Positions 16,501 to 25,716 of a DNA stretch of 64,000 nt are shown here, in pieces. Both the position numbers and the translations under genes were made by a program. The DNA comes from Trueperella pecoris (GTDB lineage Bacteria > Actinomycetota > Actinomycetes > Actinomycetales > Actinomycetaceae): positions 2,046,001 to 2,110,000 of the forward strand of contig NZ_CP053291.1 in NCBI RefSeq assembly GCF_014926385.1, written 5' to 3'. The notes under the pieces were generated by a model. It did not search any database. It was not told where the DNA came from and saw only the letters and a program-made list of their open reading frames with translations. Numbering within the stretch: position 1 is the first letter of the stretch; each line of letters begins with the position of its first letter.

Positions 16501-16576
16501 TCGCAACATATTGCGATTTCTGGAGATTCGTATCGACTCCCGGAAACGAACACTACCAACAATATGTCATGACAAA
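16501..16576. promoter_or_regulatory. Two candidate operators between the sugar ABC operon and gntR
   Basis: The dyad TCGCAA-CATA-TTGCGA lies at 16501-16516. A perfect 10-bp palindrome TGTCATGACA lies at 16565-16574, with partial symmetry extending to 16563-16576. Both are in the divergent control region. The second resembles operators of HutC-type GntR proteins. A TAGAAT -10 box for gntR follows at 16609-16614. Confidence 0.45.
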
Positions 16577-16697
16577 TGCAGTTGGCAACGGGACACACAC
16601 CCTGACGGTAGAATGGAACATGCCGGCATGCCCTCAGGCCACTCGTGCGAAGCCGAGCCCGTGCCAAGCGTCCACACCACCACACGAGGAGGCCACC

Positions 16698-17501
16698 ATG
16701 TCGAGCGAGACGAGCTCGCGCAACACGCAGGCAAACTCCCGCGACACGGGCGCCGTCAAATTCGAGCCCGCCATCGAACTTGACCGAGCGTCTCACCTGC
16801 CGTTACATGCCCAGATCTCAGCCCCCATCAGGCGTGCCATCCTCGAAGGTCACATACTTCCGGGCACCCCGATCGAGAACGAAATATCCATGGCGCAACG
16901 CCTCAAGGTTTCCCGCCCCACAGCCAGGCAAGCATTGCAATCGCTGGTAGAAGGCGGTTTCCTCCTACGCCGCCGCGGCGTCGGCACCATCGTAGCCCCT
17001 CAGCCCAAGCGCCAACTCATGCGCCTGCCCTCACTCCACGAGGAGTTGCAGGCCGAGGGGCACGAGTCGTCCACGGAAATCTTGCAGTACAACCATCGCC
17101 GCGCCACCGAAGCGATCGCCGAGCAGCTCGGCGTCGAGGTTGATGCTCCCGTCATTGAGCTCGAGCGGTTGCGCAAGCGTGACGGCGTGCCCGTAGCGAT
17201 CCTCTACAACTGGCTGTCTGCCGAGATCGCCCCCTCACGCGACCAGCTTGACGGGCACGGGCTCTACGAGTTGCTCCGCAGGGCCGGCGTCGAGCTGACC
17301 TCCACCACACAGTCAGTGGGCGCAGAGCGTCCGGACAAGCGCGAAGCGAAACTCCTCGCGATCTCCATGCGCGATCCAGTCCTCACCATCGACCGCACAG
17401 CCTTCAATTCGCGGGGAGACATCGTCGAATGGGGGTTCCACATCTACCGTGGCGACCTGTACCGCTACGAGTCCACCGTGTTTGCTCAGCCCGAAATCTA
17501 G
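16698..17501 (+). CDS. GntR-family (HutC type) transcriptional regulator
   Basis: This 267-residue regulator has an N-terminal winged helix at about residues 25-95 (NEISMAQRLKVSRPTARQAL, then RRRGVGTIV) and a C-terminal UTRA effector domain. ATG 16698 has GAGGAGG 5 nt upstream; an in-frame ATG at 16620 lies beside the -10 box TAGAAT (16609-16614) and is more likely the 5' end of the mRNA. The gene is divergent from the ribose-type ABC importer, so it probably represses that operon and responds to its sugar or phosphosugar. Confidence 0.88.
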   Translation: MSSETSSRNTQANSRDTGAVKFEPAIELDRASHLPLHAQISAPIRRAILEGHILPGTPIENEISMAQRLKVSRPTARQALQSLVEGGFLLRRRGVGTIVAPQPKRQLMRLPSLHEELQAEGHESSTEILQYNHRRATEAIAEQLGVEVDAPVIELERLRKRDGVPVAILYNWLSAEIAPSRDQLDGHGLYELLRRAGVELTSTTQSVGAERPDKREAKLLAISMRDPVLTIDRTAFNSRGDIVEWGFHIYRGDLYRYESTVFAQPEI

Positions 17502-17541
17502 CCACTCGCGCGCGCAGACGCCGTGCGGGTACGCTGGATAC

Positions 17542-18642
17542 ATGGCATTGGCAAACTTCGCCCGCAACTTTGAAGACGGCTGGAACCGCCGAAACATCGT
17601 CCGCACGCGCAACCGCGGCTGGGAGCCCCGACTGACTGGCTATACCGGCTACGGCTCCATCCACGCAGCAAAGGTATTGGCGCGCGCTGTCATGGCAGAC
17701 CCGAAGGATGACGAGCCGTTTTCCTTACCTTGCCTTCCCAATTCTGCCCACTCGCTGTCGAAGCAGTCGATGCGCGAGATCGCAAAACTGGCCAAGCACA
17801 ATGCGGTAAAGGCCCAGCGTGGTTGGCGCCAGTTTTTTACCACACAGGTGGGATTTCTTCCCGTCACCATCGAGCTTGGTGCCAAAAAGATTTACACTCG
17901 CACGAATCGCTCCGGCTACGTGGACTTACTCGTGGAAGGTCACGGGTTGGAGCCCGGCTGGCACGAGGCTCGAATTACCCCGATTGCAGGCGAGCCGACG
18001 ACCGCGCCGGTCATGATCGTCTCCCCCGACACAACGACGGGTCTTATTTCTGACATTGATGACACCATCGTCGTCACCTGGCTACCGCGCGCCATGCTCG
18101 CCGCCTATCATTCCTTTGTTCTTCACACAAACATGCGTCAGCCCGTGCCAGGCATGGCAAGTTTCTATCAGGATCTTCTGGCGACGACGCCGGATGCGCC
18201 CGTCTTCTACCTCTCAACCGGTGCGTGGAATGTGTATTCGACAATGCTGAGCTTCATCCAGCACAACGATTTCCCGATCGGTCCAATGTTGCTCACCGAC
18301 TGGGGGCCAACTCCCTCCCGCCTTTTCAGGTCCGGCCAAGAACACAAGAATACGCAACTGCGCAACCTGCTCATTATGTTCCCCAACATTCAGTGGTACC
18401 TCATCGGCGACGACGGCCAGCACGACCCCCTCATCTACGACGATCTCGCCCGCGAGTATCCCCACCGAGTGCGCGGTATTGCGCTACGTACTCTGAATCC
18501 TGTTGAGCAGGTGCTTTCCCACGGAACGAGGGATCGGATGGAGGCACACCGCAAGGATAGCGACATTGAGGATGAGGGTGTGCCTATCATCCGCGGCGCG
18601 GATGGTCACGAGCTACGCGCCAAGGCTCGTCGTCTCAGCTAA
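17542..18642 (+). CDS. App1-family phosphatase-like protein (DUF2183)
   Basis: The 366-residue protein contains a HAD-type App1 (phosphatidate phosphatase-like) catalytic domain. The nucleophile motif is ISDIDDTIVVT near residue 175, followed by FYLSTGAWNVY and IGDDGQHDP toward the C-terminus. The N-terminal 110 residues resemble the usual region before this domain in actinobacterial proteins. No signal peptide or membrane helix is seen, so it is probably cytoplasmic. ATG 17542 is six bases after TACGCT at 17530-17535, consistent with a leaderless mRNA. Lipid substrate is inferred from the yeast family member and is not shown for bacterial proteins. Confidence 0.82.
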   Translation: MALANFARNFEDGWNRRNIVRTRNRGWEPRLTGYTGYGSIHAAKVLARAVMADPKDDEPFSLPCLPNSAHSLSKQSMREIAKLAKHNAVKAQRGWRQFFTTQVGFLPVTIELGAKKIYTRTNRSGYVDLLVEGHGLEPGWHEARITPIAGEPTTAPVMIVSPDTTTGLISDIDDTIVVTWLPRAMLAAYHSFVLHTNMRQPVPGMASFYQDLLATTPDAPVFYLSTGAWNVYSTMLSFIQHNDFPIGPMLLTDWGPTPSRLFRSGQEHKNTQLRNLLIMFPNIQWYLIGDDGQHDPLIYDDLAREYPHRVRGIALRTLNPVEQVLSHGTRDRMEAHRKDSDIEDEGVPIIRGADGHELRAKARRLS

Positions 18643-18650
18643 GAGCCTCC

Positions 18651-18717
18651 GCTCGAGCAATAGCGCGTCGCTTATGCAAAAGCCGTGCCACTCGCGAAAA
18701 ATGCGCGTTGCTCGAGC
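18651..18717. terminator. Inverted repeat between convergent genes, possible terminator
   Basis: GCTCGAGCAA at 18651-18660 pairs with TTGCTCGAGC at 18708-18717, enclosing 47 nt. It lies between the App1-like gene and the convergent ADP-ribosylglycohydrolase gene, whose stop codon begins at the right arm. The long loop and lack of a T-run make a terminator role uncertain. Confidence 0.35.
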
Positions 18718-19691
18718 TAGAAGCCGCGCGGGTGGGAGTTGCGCACGATTCGCTCGCCCATGTCGGCTAGGTCTTGTCCGGTCATTCCAGGCCAGCCGTG
18801 AACCGACTCCCGCCATTCCACCGGGATGGCACTCTCGCCCCAGCGGGCGCCCAGGAGCGCGCCGGCGATGGTGGCAACGGTGTCGGTGTCGCCGCCCAGC
18901 TTGACCGCGCGGCGCAGCCCCTCGTACATTGCCGCCTCGCCAAAATATTCGTGCGTGGCCACGACCGCGAACCAGGCACACTGCAAGGCAGAGACCGTGT
19001 ATCCGTTGGTGCGCGGGTTGACGAGGCCACGTTCGGCGTCGGCGATCAGGGAATTCCACTTGTCACGCGACTCTTCCAAGAGGAGGTCGAGGCCGACGCG
19101 CATGTCCAAGACACCATCAACAACCGCTACCCGCATCGCCTCGGCCCACAAGATGCACGATTCCTTGACCTCCCGGTCGAAATGTGTCAGCGAGGCGATA
19201 TCGCGTGCGGCCCGGGCGGTGGCGTCTCGATCCCAGAGGAAGGAGATGCCCACGGGGGCAATGCGCATGAGGGCGCCATTTCCGCCCGCGCGGTCGGTTG
19301 ACATCGCATACTGGCGGGCAGACTCACGGAGCCGGTCAGACACGTCGCCCGAGAGCTTGGCAGCCGCGGAAAGGACGGCCCGCGTCTGAATGCCAATGTC
19401 GCTCGCCCCATCATGCATCCAGTTGATGAAGTTTTGCCCGATCTCATCCTGGGCCCTGTCAGACGTAAGGCGCAGACCCGAGTCCGCGACGGAGGCGATG
19501 CAGATCGCCATCTGCGTGTCGTCACTCCACTCGCCCGGGCGGTACGGGCCCAAGCCGCCGCCAACCATCTGCGGGTCCTGCGTGGCGTGTGCGAACTCAT
19601 ACGGCACACCCAGGGCGTCTCCGCATGCGGCCGCCAACAGCGCGCCGCGAGCGCGATCAATCATCAAGTCGGTCAGTGCAAAGCTATCCAT
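18717..19691 (-). CDS. ADP-ribosylglycohydrolase family protein
   Basis: Members remove ADP-ribose from proteins or small molecules using two bound metal ions. The 324-residue protein has the metal-ligand motifs EWSDDTQM near residue 55 and GGDTDTVATIAGALLGA near residue 275, and the N-terminal RARGALLAAACGDALGVP. ATG 19691 has AGGAGG about 6 nt upstream, so the longer reading to 19718 is not used. It lies alone between convergent and unrelated genes. The substrate is unknown; no partner ADP-ribosyltransferase was seen in the window. Confidence 0.9.
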   Translation of the reverse strand: MDSFALTDLMIDRARGALLAAACGDALGVPYEFAHATQDPQMVGGGLGPYRPGEWSDDTQMAICIASVADSGLRLTSDRAQDEIGQNFINWMHDGASDIGIQTRAVLSAAAKLSGDVSDRLRESARQYAMSTDRAGGNGALMRIAPVGISFLWDRDATARAARDIASLTHFDREVKESCILWAEAMRVAVVDGVLDMRVGLDLLLEESRDKWNSLIADAERGLVNPRTNGYTVSALQCAWFAVVATHEYFGEAAMYEGLRRAVKLGGDTDTVATIAGALLGARWGESAIPVEWRESVHGWPGMTGQDLADMGERIVRNSHPRGF

Positions 19692-19782
19692 CGGGCACCT
19701 CCTCAGAGCTACCCCCAAGTGTATCGCCGATCACACCTCGCCGATAGTGGGCACGGGCAACTGCCACCTGCAAAAACGCACC

Positions 19783-19818
19783 CCCGCCGTCCGCCGCGTA
19801 TTCGCGGCGGACGGCGGG
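19783..19818 (-). terminator. Intrinsic terminator after the small membrane-protein gene
   Basis: A perfect 16-bp GC-rich stem (19783-19798 with 19803-19818) closes a TATT loop. On the minus strand it is followed within a few bases by TTTTT (19777-19773). It stands 58 bp beyond the stop at 19877. Confidence 0.8.
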
Positions 19819-19876
19819 ACTATCGGAACTCGAGCCGCGCGCCGGAACCTGAGCCGCCGCACGTCAAGGCTAGCGC

Positions 19877-20179
19877 CTACTCTGTCTTGTCAGTGTCGAC
19901 CCGGACGGCTTCGACGCGGATTTCGTCCGCCTCGTCCTCGCCACGAACCTTGTCCTTCACGACGTCAGCAGCTTCATGAAGCTTCGCCGAGGCCAGACCC
20001 TGAGCCTGCTGGAACGTTTCGGCCGCCTGGTTGCGCACCTTCGACCGCCCGTCCCGGACGATGCTCGAATCCCAGACCCGCTGGGCGTTGCTCTTAATCG
20101 ACTCGTAGCGGGCACGTCCGGCACGAGCACCCAGCACATAGCCGATGGCTCCGACAGCGACGGTCTTCCACAAACCCAT
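19877..20179 (-). CDS. Small YtxH-like membrane-associated protein
   Basis: The 100-residue protein begins with a short hydrophobic segment (VAVGAIGYVLGARAGRARY) and continues as a charged, probably helical tail. Small proteins with a GYVLGARAGRERY-like start are common in actinobacteria and have no established function; some are labelled YtxH-like. AAGGAG lies about 5 nt before ATG 20179. A strong terminator follows. It appears to be a single-gene transcript. Confidence 0.65.
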   Translation of the reverse strand: MGLWKTVAVGAIGYVLGARAGRARYESIKSNAQRVWDSSIVRDGRSKVRNQAAETFQQAQGLASAKLHEAADVVKDKVRGEDEADEIRVEAVRVDTDKTE

Positions 20180-20320
20180 GGTTACTCCTTCGATAGGTCG
20201 TGGGTACTACTCTAATCGGTGGCCCGACCACCGGCTTGTCGCTTTGCGTAGCGCTGAATTAGGGTCGAACACACCGCCTCGCCGGCGAGGAGGGTGGTTG
20301 GCGTGCAGGTGGCCAGCAGG

Positions 20321-21358
20321 CTAGACCCGATCTCCCGCCGGGGCGAGCCGCACGATGACGCCTCGGTGGTCGCTCGTTCCGCTTTCGATTTCGATCGCTT
20401 CGACCCCGCGATAGTTGTTTCCGTCATGAAGCACGCGGTCGATCGGGGCGCCGAGAAGCGCCGGTAAATGGGCAGGCCACGTCCCCAATCCACCCGAGCC
20501 AGCCTCAATACGGCCGTCGGCACACGTGGCACCCAGCGCGAGCTGGTGGTCGATCGTCGAATTAAAGTCGCCTGCGATAATGAACGGCCCCTCGGCCTGG
20601 CATGCGGAATAGATCGCAGAAATATCGGATTCCCACTGCTCCATGCCCACACGCACTGGAGCAACCGGATGGACGCCAATGATCTTCGGCCCCTTCCCGT
20701 CCGCGGGCGTCACCACCACAGTCGACGCCGGGAAACCCTCCGGCGAAACCTGGCGATACTCGCCCAGCGCCTCTGACACAAGCACCACCGTCGACTCAAA
20801 GTCCGTGGCGTACTGGTCCGTTCCGGTATCGAACTGGGCGAAGGACAGCCCCTGGGCGGCGAGTTTCTCAACCATGTCTGCACCCTCGGCGGTGGACGTT
20901 TCCGGAAGGACCATCACATCGACGCCGTTTACTTCAGCCACACGCGCGACCTCGGCGGCGTCAATCGAGCCGCCGAGCGTATTGAACGCCATGACGGTGA
21001 CGGCACCGTTTCCCGCTCCCGCCGCGGTCACGCCGTGGTCGGGCCCGAGCTTGGTCGGCGCAGCTACCCCGCGCATATAGACCGTGCCGCCCTGGAAGAT
21101 TGCCATGACCAAGTAAGCCACGCCGGTGGCGAGCGCGATCTTGCCCAGGCCAAACATCTTGGCGCGAATCGCCGAGAATATTAGGAAGAATAGGGCAATG
21201 CCGAGGAATCCCAACGCGATCCACGGCCGCACAGAAATCAGGTGAGCCATCGGGGTGTGTAACATCCAGTCTTCCGCACCCGGCAGAAGATCAGGACGCA
21301 AGGTCACAGCCCCGGCAGCAACAAACGCCAATGCCACAATTGCCCACACAAACTTCAT
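20321..21358 (-). CDS. Membrane-anchored endonuclease/exonuclease/phosphatase-fold protein
   Basis: The 346-residue protein starts with three membrane helices (about residues 1-20, 40-65 and 70-95). An EEP-fold domain follows from about residue 115, with VMAFNTLGG, VMVLPETST, GVHPVAP, IAGDFNST and a terminal SDHRG motif, which carry the usual metal-binding and catalytic Asn, Glu, Asp and His residues. The domain should face outside. ATG 21358 has GGGAG 5 nt upstream. Targets could be nucleic acid, phospholipid or phosphoinositide-like molecules; sequence does not decide. Confidence 0.85.
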   Translation of the reverse strand: MKFVWAIVALAFVAAGAVTLRPDLLPGAEDWMLHTPMAHLISVRPWIALGFLGIALFFLIFSAIRAKMFGLGKIALATGVAYLVMAIFQGGTVYMRGVAAPTKLGPDHGVTAAGAGNGAVTVMAFNTLGGSIDAAEVARVAEVNGVDVMVLPETSTAEGADMVEKLAAQGLSFAQFDTGTDQYATDFESTVVLVSEALGEYRQVSPEGFPASTVVVTPADGKGPKIIGVHPVAPVRVGMEQWESDISAIYSACQAEGPFIIAGDFNSTIDHQLALGATCADGRIEAGSGGLGTWPAHLPALLGAPIDRVLHDGNNYRGVEAIEIESGTSDHRGVIVRLAPAGDRV

Positions 21359-21511
21359 ACGGCTCCCATCGTGTCGAGCCTCGATTCTAGCGACCCTCAC
21401 CGACACCTTTGGTGAACAACCCACAGGTAGCCCGGCACACGAGAGCGATCTGCCCTGCCTGCACCGCCCGGTAGCACCGCAGCAACCACAACCGGCACGC
21501 ACCGGCCTCCT

Positions 21512-22657
21512 TTAGACGATCCGCTCCGCCCGTACCGCCGGGGTGGCCGCGAGGAAGTGCGGCGCGCCGAAGCCGTGCTCGGTGTAGGCCTTCTCGACAG
21601 CGTCGATCACTACCTCGCGCTGGTCGGAGCGGATGAGGGCGATCGCTGAGCCACCGAAGCCGCCACCGGTCATGCGGGCACCGAGCGCGCCGGCTGCCTC
21701 CGCGGCCTCACAAGCCACGTCCAACTCCGCGACGGTCACCTCGTAGTCATCACGCAACGAGGCGTGCGACGCCGACAGCAACGGCCCGATCTCCTCCAGG
21801 CGTCCAGCCTCGAGCAACGCCACCGTGTCCAAGACACGCTGATTCTCCGTCACCACGTGCCGCGCCCGGCGAAGTAGCTCGCCGGAGAGCGCGGCGAGGT
21901 CCTCCTCGGCGACAGGACGCATCGAGGATACTCCCAGCTCGCGGCACGCCTCCTCGCAAGCGGCGCGACGTTTGGCGTATTGCCCGTCGCCCAAACTATG
22001 CGAGGCCCTCGTGTCAATCACGAGAATTTCAAGCCCGTGAGCTGCAAGGTCGAGCGGAATCTGCTTGAGAGTCCAGTCGCGCGTGTCGATCAACAGGGCG
22101 TGGCCGTCCTGCCCAAACATGGAGATCGTCTGATCCATGCCACCGGTCGGAGCCCCAGCCACCTCATTTTCCGCGTTGATACACGCGCGGACGATGGCGT
22201 GGCGGTCGTCGTCCGTCGTCGGCGGTTGGAGCGCGGACGCGATCGAGCATTCAATCGCCGCTGAGGAGGACAGCCCCGCCCCCACTGGCACGCACGATTC
22301 AAACGCCGCCTCAAAACCGTGCTCCACCCCGAGCGACCACGCCGGTCCCGCCGCATAATTCGCCCACGACTTGGCCATGCCCGGGCCCACGTCCTCGCGC
22401 TTGCCGCTCCACTCGCTACGAGATCCCGACGCCATATTCACGACGCCGTCTTCTCGTGGCCCGTAGGCCACAAACGTGCGATGCGGAAGCGCGATCGGCA
22501 GGCAGAAGCCCTCGTTATAGTCCGTATGTTCGCCAATGATGTTCACACGCCCGGGGGCCGCCCACACCGATTCCGGTTCGTGGCCGAAACGGTTGTGGAA
22601 GAGAGCGGTGGCGCGGCGTGCGCCATCTTCATTAGTCCATGATTCAAAGAGCTCCAT
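21512..22657 (-). CDS. galK: Galactokinase
   Basis: GalK phosphorylates galactose at C1 with ATP, the first step of the Leloir pathway. The 381-residue GHMP kinase has the galactokinase signature GRVNIIGEHTDYNEGF near residue 36, the ATP loop PVGAGLSSSAAIE near residue 125 and GARMTGGGFGGSAI near the C-terminus. AAAGG stands before ATG 22657; a longer in-frame start at 22696 lacks a ribosome site. It lies downstream of the GH16 and alpha-galactosidase genes, which release or relate to galactose. GalT2 is at 8072, and galE is absent here. Confidence 0.96.
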   Translation of the reverse strand: MELFESWTNEDGARRATALFHNRFGHEPESVWAAPGRVNIIGEHTDYNEGFCLPIALPHRTFVAYGPREDGVVNMASGSRSEWSGKREDVGPGMAKSWANYAAGPAWSLGVEHGFEAAFESCVPVGAGLSSSAAIECSIASALQPPTTDDDRHAIVRACINAENEVAGAPTGGMDQTISMFGQDGHALLIDTRDWTLKQIPLDLAAHGLEILVIDTRASHSLGDGQYAKRRAACEEACRELGVSSMRPVAEEDLAALSGELLRRARHVVTENQRVLDTVALLEAGRLEEIGPLLSASHASLRDDYEVTVAELDVACEAAEAAGALGARMTGGGFGGSAIALIRSDQREVVIDAVEKAYTEHGFGAPHFLAATPAVRAERIV

Positions 22658-22758
22658 GACTACCTTTCTTAGCATTCTGTGACGATCATCGGACACATAA
22701 TCAATATTTTGCCCTCAAGTGTGCACCGCGCGCCCGGCTTTTGACGCACCTGCCGGAA

Positions 22759-22790
22759 GTTGCCCCGGCAAGTCACCTCGCCGGGGCAAC
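22759..22790 (-). terminator. Hairpin beyond the GH16 gene
   Basis: GTTGCCCCGGC at 22759-22769 pairs perfectly with 22780-22790, with a 10-nt loop. It begins 8 bp past the GH16 stop on the minus strand. No T-run follows. It probably ends the GH16 transcript before galK. Confidence 0.6.
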
Positions 22791-22797
22791 CCAATCG

Positions 22798-24694
22798 TCA
22801 TTCGGCTCGACGCCGCATCACGACACCCGCACCGAGGAGCCCGGCCGACAGCGCTACGAGCGAGCCGATCGCCACTCCCGTATTGGGCAACCTCTTGTTG
22901 GGCTTAGCCAACTCGGATGCGACTGGCGAGGTAGGAACCGAGGGCTTGACCGGCGTCGCAGGCGTCAACTCCGACCACGGAACCGAGGGCTTGACCGGCG
23001 TCGCAGGCGTCAGATCAGTCCAATCAACTGCGTGCTTCTTTTGAAGGAACGTGACCTTGGCCAGTTGGACATCTTCCGAAACCACCGGGACGTCCTTGCC
23101 GCCTGCGCGATATGTCACCCCGTCCACCTTCGGGAACATGAGCTTCACGTACGCGGCTGAGGCAGGCAGGTCACGCACGTACATCGTATGGCGAGCATAG
23201 GCAGGTGACGGCTCCACGAAATTGTCACGAACCGTCAGCTCATGCGAATCCCACTTCTTGCCATCTACTGATGTCATCACTGTGAAATCGAGCTTGCCGG
23301 TGAGGAGCGACCGAATCGACTTTCCCTCGTCGTTGCCGTCCCTGTATCCCGGAACCGTCTTGTAGTACGTTGTCAAACGCACTTCCTTTATGCCGTCAGC
23401 CTTGTAGATGATCTCGCCGGGCTCATCCGCCGAGACCAGGCGTGAATCCTCATAACGCGGCTGGCCACCGTAGAAGAAATGATTCTTATTGTCGGCCGGC
23501 CCGTCGCCCGTCGTCTTCGCAATCACATTGTCCTGGCTGACGGGCGCGAGACGATAGATCCCATTCGCGGGACGCTCCTCCTCAAGATCGTCGAAACGGA
23601 CGCGATCTTGGTCAGCCTTCTGATAAACCCGCACCCAGTCTACGAGGAAATCCGAGTCCTGCTTGGTCCATCGCTTCGTGTAGTCGACGTCGCCGACCCA
23701 GCCGTCGCCAACCTGCGTTTCAAGAATCGGGAACATCGGCAGCGTGTGGCGGGAGTCGCAACTAGGCGAGCAATCTTTACTGGTTGAGAACCACTGCTTG
23801 CCGTCAATGAACCACGTGATCTTCTCCGGGCTCCATTCCACCTCGTAGACGTGGAACTTTTGCGACCACGCCTCGTAGATGCCTGCAGTGCCATGGTGCT
23901 TTGAATAGGTGTGCTTCAACACGCCGAAGTGATTGGTCATGTAGGCAGTCCACGGCTCTTGGCCGAGGTACTCGAGCACGTCGATCTCGTCGTGACCGGT
24001 CTCGTCTTGGGCCAGCATCCAGATGGCCGGCCAGATACCCTGCGAATCGTTGACCTTGGCTCGCACGGCCATGCGCCCATACTCAAAGGAATACTTGTTC
24101 TTGGATTCGAGGCGGCCCGACGACCACGTCTGCTTATCATTCAGCGGCTGACCTGGGTAGGGATCCCAACCCACCGCGTCTTTCAAGGCTTCCTTGGTGC
24201 CATAGTTCTTCGAAGTGATAGCGAGGTAGCCGTTATCCTTATCGCCCTCGAGGCCCTTCTTAATTCCCACGGCCTTGCGGTTGTAGATCGCGCCGTGGTT
24301 GGCCATGCCGTCAATGATGTTCCACTTGGACTCATCAATCGTCGGAGAATCGAACTCGTCGGCCCACACGAGCGTGTCGTAGGCAGACGTGGGGGCGACG
24401 TAGGCGGCATCGGTTTCGTCGAACGAATCGCCACTCGCCTGAATCTCAACCTCCGAGTACTTTACTGGGCTCTTGGCATCCTTCTTGATGACGAAGCGGA
24501 TTGTGGACCCCTTCTGGCTGCCGCCTGGAATGGCAACCTCGATCGGATCCTTAACCTCAAGGTTCGACGCCGCATACACCGGCGCCGGTGCACCCTCCGT
24601 CTACCGCCGCGGCGGTCGACGCCGTCACCACGCCGCCGCTACCCACAACCAGAGCAGCCAACGCCACGCTCGCCGTCATTTTGGATAATTTCAT
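22798..24694 (-). pseudogene. LPXTG-anchored GH16 beta-glycanase, frameshifted after the signal peptide
   Basis: ATG 24694 (GGAG 5 nt upstream) opens a signal peptide, MKLSKMTASVALAALVVGSG, ending near STAAA, but this frame stops after 44 codons. The rest, from about 24600, lies in another frame and is open to 22798. It holds an N-terminal beta domain, a GH16 domain with catalytic motif HDEIDVLEYLG, a jelly-roll-like region, two copies of LTPATPVKPSVP, and the sortase signal LPNTG plus hydrophobic helix and RRR. The shift falls between 24575 and 24605, near GGAGGG; one base fewer would read AVDGGAPAPVYAASN straight through. Family members cut beta-1,3 or mixed glucans or other beta-galactan-type polymers. 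It may be phase-variable, a true pseudogene or an assembly error. Confidence 0.82.
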
Positions 24695-24709
24695 ACGCAC
24701 TCCGTTCAA

Positions 24710-24810
24710 TGAAGGCACCTTTGCCTTCGGTTCTGCCGTGAAGGAACCCTTGCCTTCCGGTGTCTGCCGCGGGGTCCCGCCAGTGGTGAGATGTCCCGCC
24801 AGTGTGAGAT
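24710..24810. repeat. Short tandem repeats in the GH16 leader
   Basis: A 29-31 bp unit (TGAAGG-ACC-TTGCCTTC...TCTGCCG) occurs at 24710-24738 and 24739-24769, and each copy can fold as GAAGG/CCTTC. It is followed by two copies of TCCCGCCAGTG(G)TGAGAT at 24775-24792 and 24794-24810. They fill the untranslated region before the GH16 gene. Confidence 0.6.
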
Positions 24811-24817
24811 ATGAGGC

Positions 24818-24847
24818 GGGGCGGCCAAGCCTTTGCCTAACCGCCCC
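24818..24847 (-). terminator. Hairpin after the alpha-galactoside ABC operon
   Basis: GGGGCGG at 24818-24824 pairs with CCGCCCC at 24841-24847, loop 16 nt. It lies 15 bp beyond the permease stop at 24862 on the minus strand and probably ends the operon transcript. Confidence 0.5.
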
Positions 24848-24861
24848 ACACCAGGTTTCCC

Positions 24862-25716
24862 CTACTTCACCGCACCCGATGTAATACCCGAGATGATCTT
24901 CTTTTGGAAGATCACGAAGATCGTCACCAACGGAATGCTCATCACCAGCACGTAGGCGAAGATGAGATGCCAGTTGTTCAGCGCGATTCCCGAGCTTGCA
25001 ATGGTGTAGAGGTTCAACGGCAGCGTATCCACTCGCCCGCCGATGACGAAGAACGCGTAGAAGACGTCATTCCACACGTAGAGGCTGATGAGGATGGTGG
25101 CCGTCGACAGCACCGGCTTGAGCAGCGGCAGGATCAGCTTAAAGAAGACCTGCACGGGCCCGGCCCCGTCGATACGGGCCGCCTCCTCGAGCGAAGGCGG
25201 GATCGTGCGCACGAACCCCGTCACAAAGAAGATGACGGTGGACATGTACATGCCCACATAAGTAGCAATCATGCCGATCGGCAATCCGGCGATCCCAAGC
25301 TGACGCAAGAGCAGTACCAGCGTCACCACAGCCGGTGGGAGAACAATGCCGGAAATACCGATCGCGTAGAGGGCGGCCGACATCTTGCCGCCCCTGCGTG
25401 CCAAGACCCATGCGGCCATCGAGCCCAGCACGAGCACGAGGAAGACCGACGGGAGGAGCAGCATGAGGGAACCCACGAAGGCCCAGCCGACGTCAGCCTG
25501 AACCCATACCTCACACAAGTTCTCCCATAGCTGCCAACTCGAGGGCAGGCCGAGGCTCAGCTGGGCGGCCTCGGCCTGGTTCTTGCCAGCGTTGACCACC
25601 AGCGTCCACATCGGCACACCGATGAGCAGCGCGGCGAGCACGACGGCGATCACCGGCTGGACGACGCTCCACACCTTCACAGAATGCTCGGGTGCCGACG
25701 AACGATTCTTGCTCAT
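24862..25716 (-). CDS. Sugar ABC transporter permease (MalG type), alpha-galactosidase operon
   Basis: This 284-residue permease has six membrane helices, the first being VIAVVLAALLIGVPMWTLVV after a basic tail. The EAA loop reads EAARIDGAGPVQVF near residue 180. It overlaps the other permease by 4 nt (ATGA). It is the last gene of the operon GH36, binding protein, MalF type, MalG type. Function depends on the binding protein upstream, which carries a nonsense codon. Confidence 0.92.
   Translation of the reverse strand: MSKNRSSAPEHSVKVWSVVQPVIAVVLAALLIGVPMWTLVVNAGKNQAEAAQLSLGLPSSWQLWENLCEVWVQADVGWAFVGSLMLLLPSVFLVLVLGSMAAWVLARRGGKMSAALYAIGISGIVLPPAVVTLVLLLRQLGIAGLPIGMIATYVGMYMSTVIFFVTGFVRTIPPSLEEAARIDGAGPVQVFFKLILPLLKPVLSTATILISLYVWNDVFYAFFVIGGRVDTLPLNLYTIASSGIALNNWHLIFAYVLVMSIPLVTIFVIFQKKIISGITSGAVK

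Noticed and set aside
16620-16697. Upstream ATG extension of the GntR regulator
   Set aside because: The extra 26 residues look like untranslated leader, and the downstream ATG has a far better ribosome site.
20212-20679. 155-codon minus-strand frame overlapping the EEP-fold gene
   Set aside because: Most of it lies within the EEP gene in another frame and shows no motifs.
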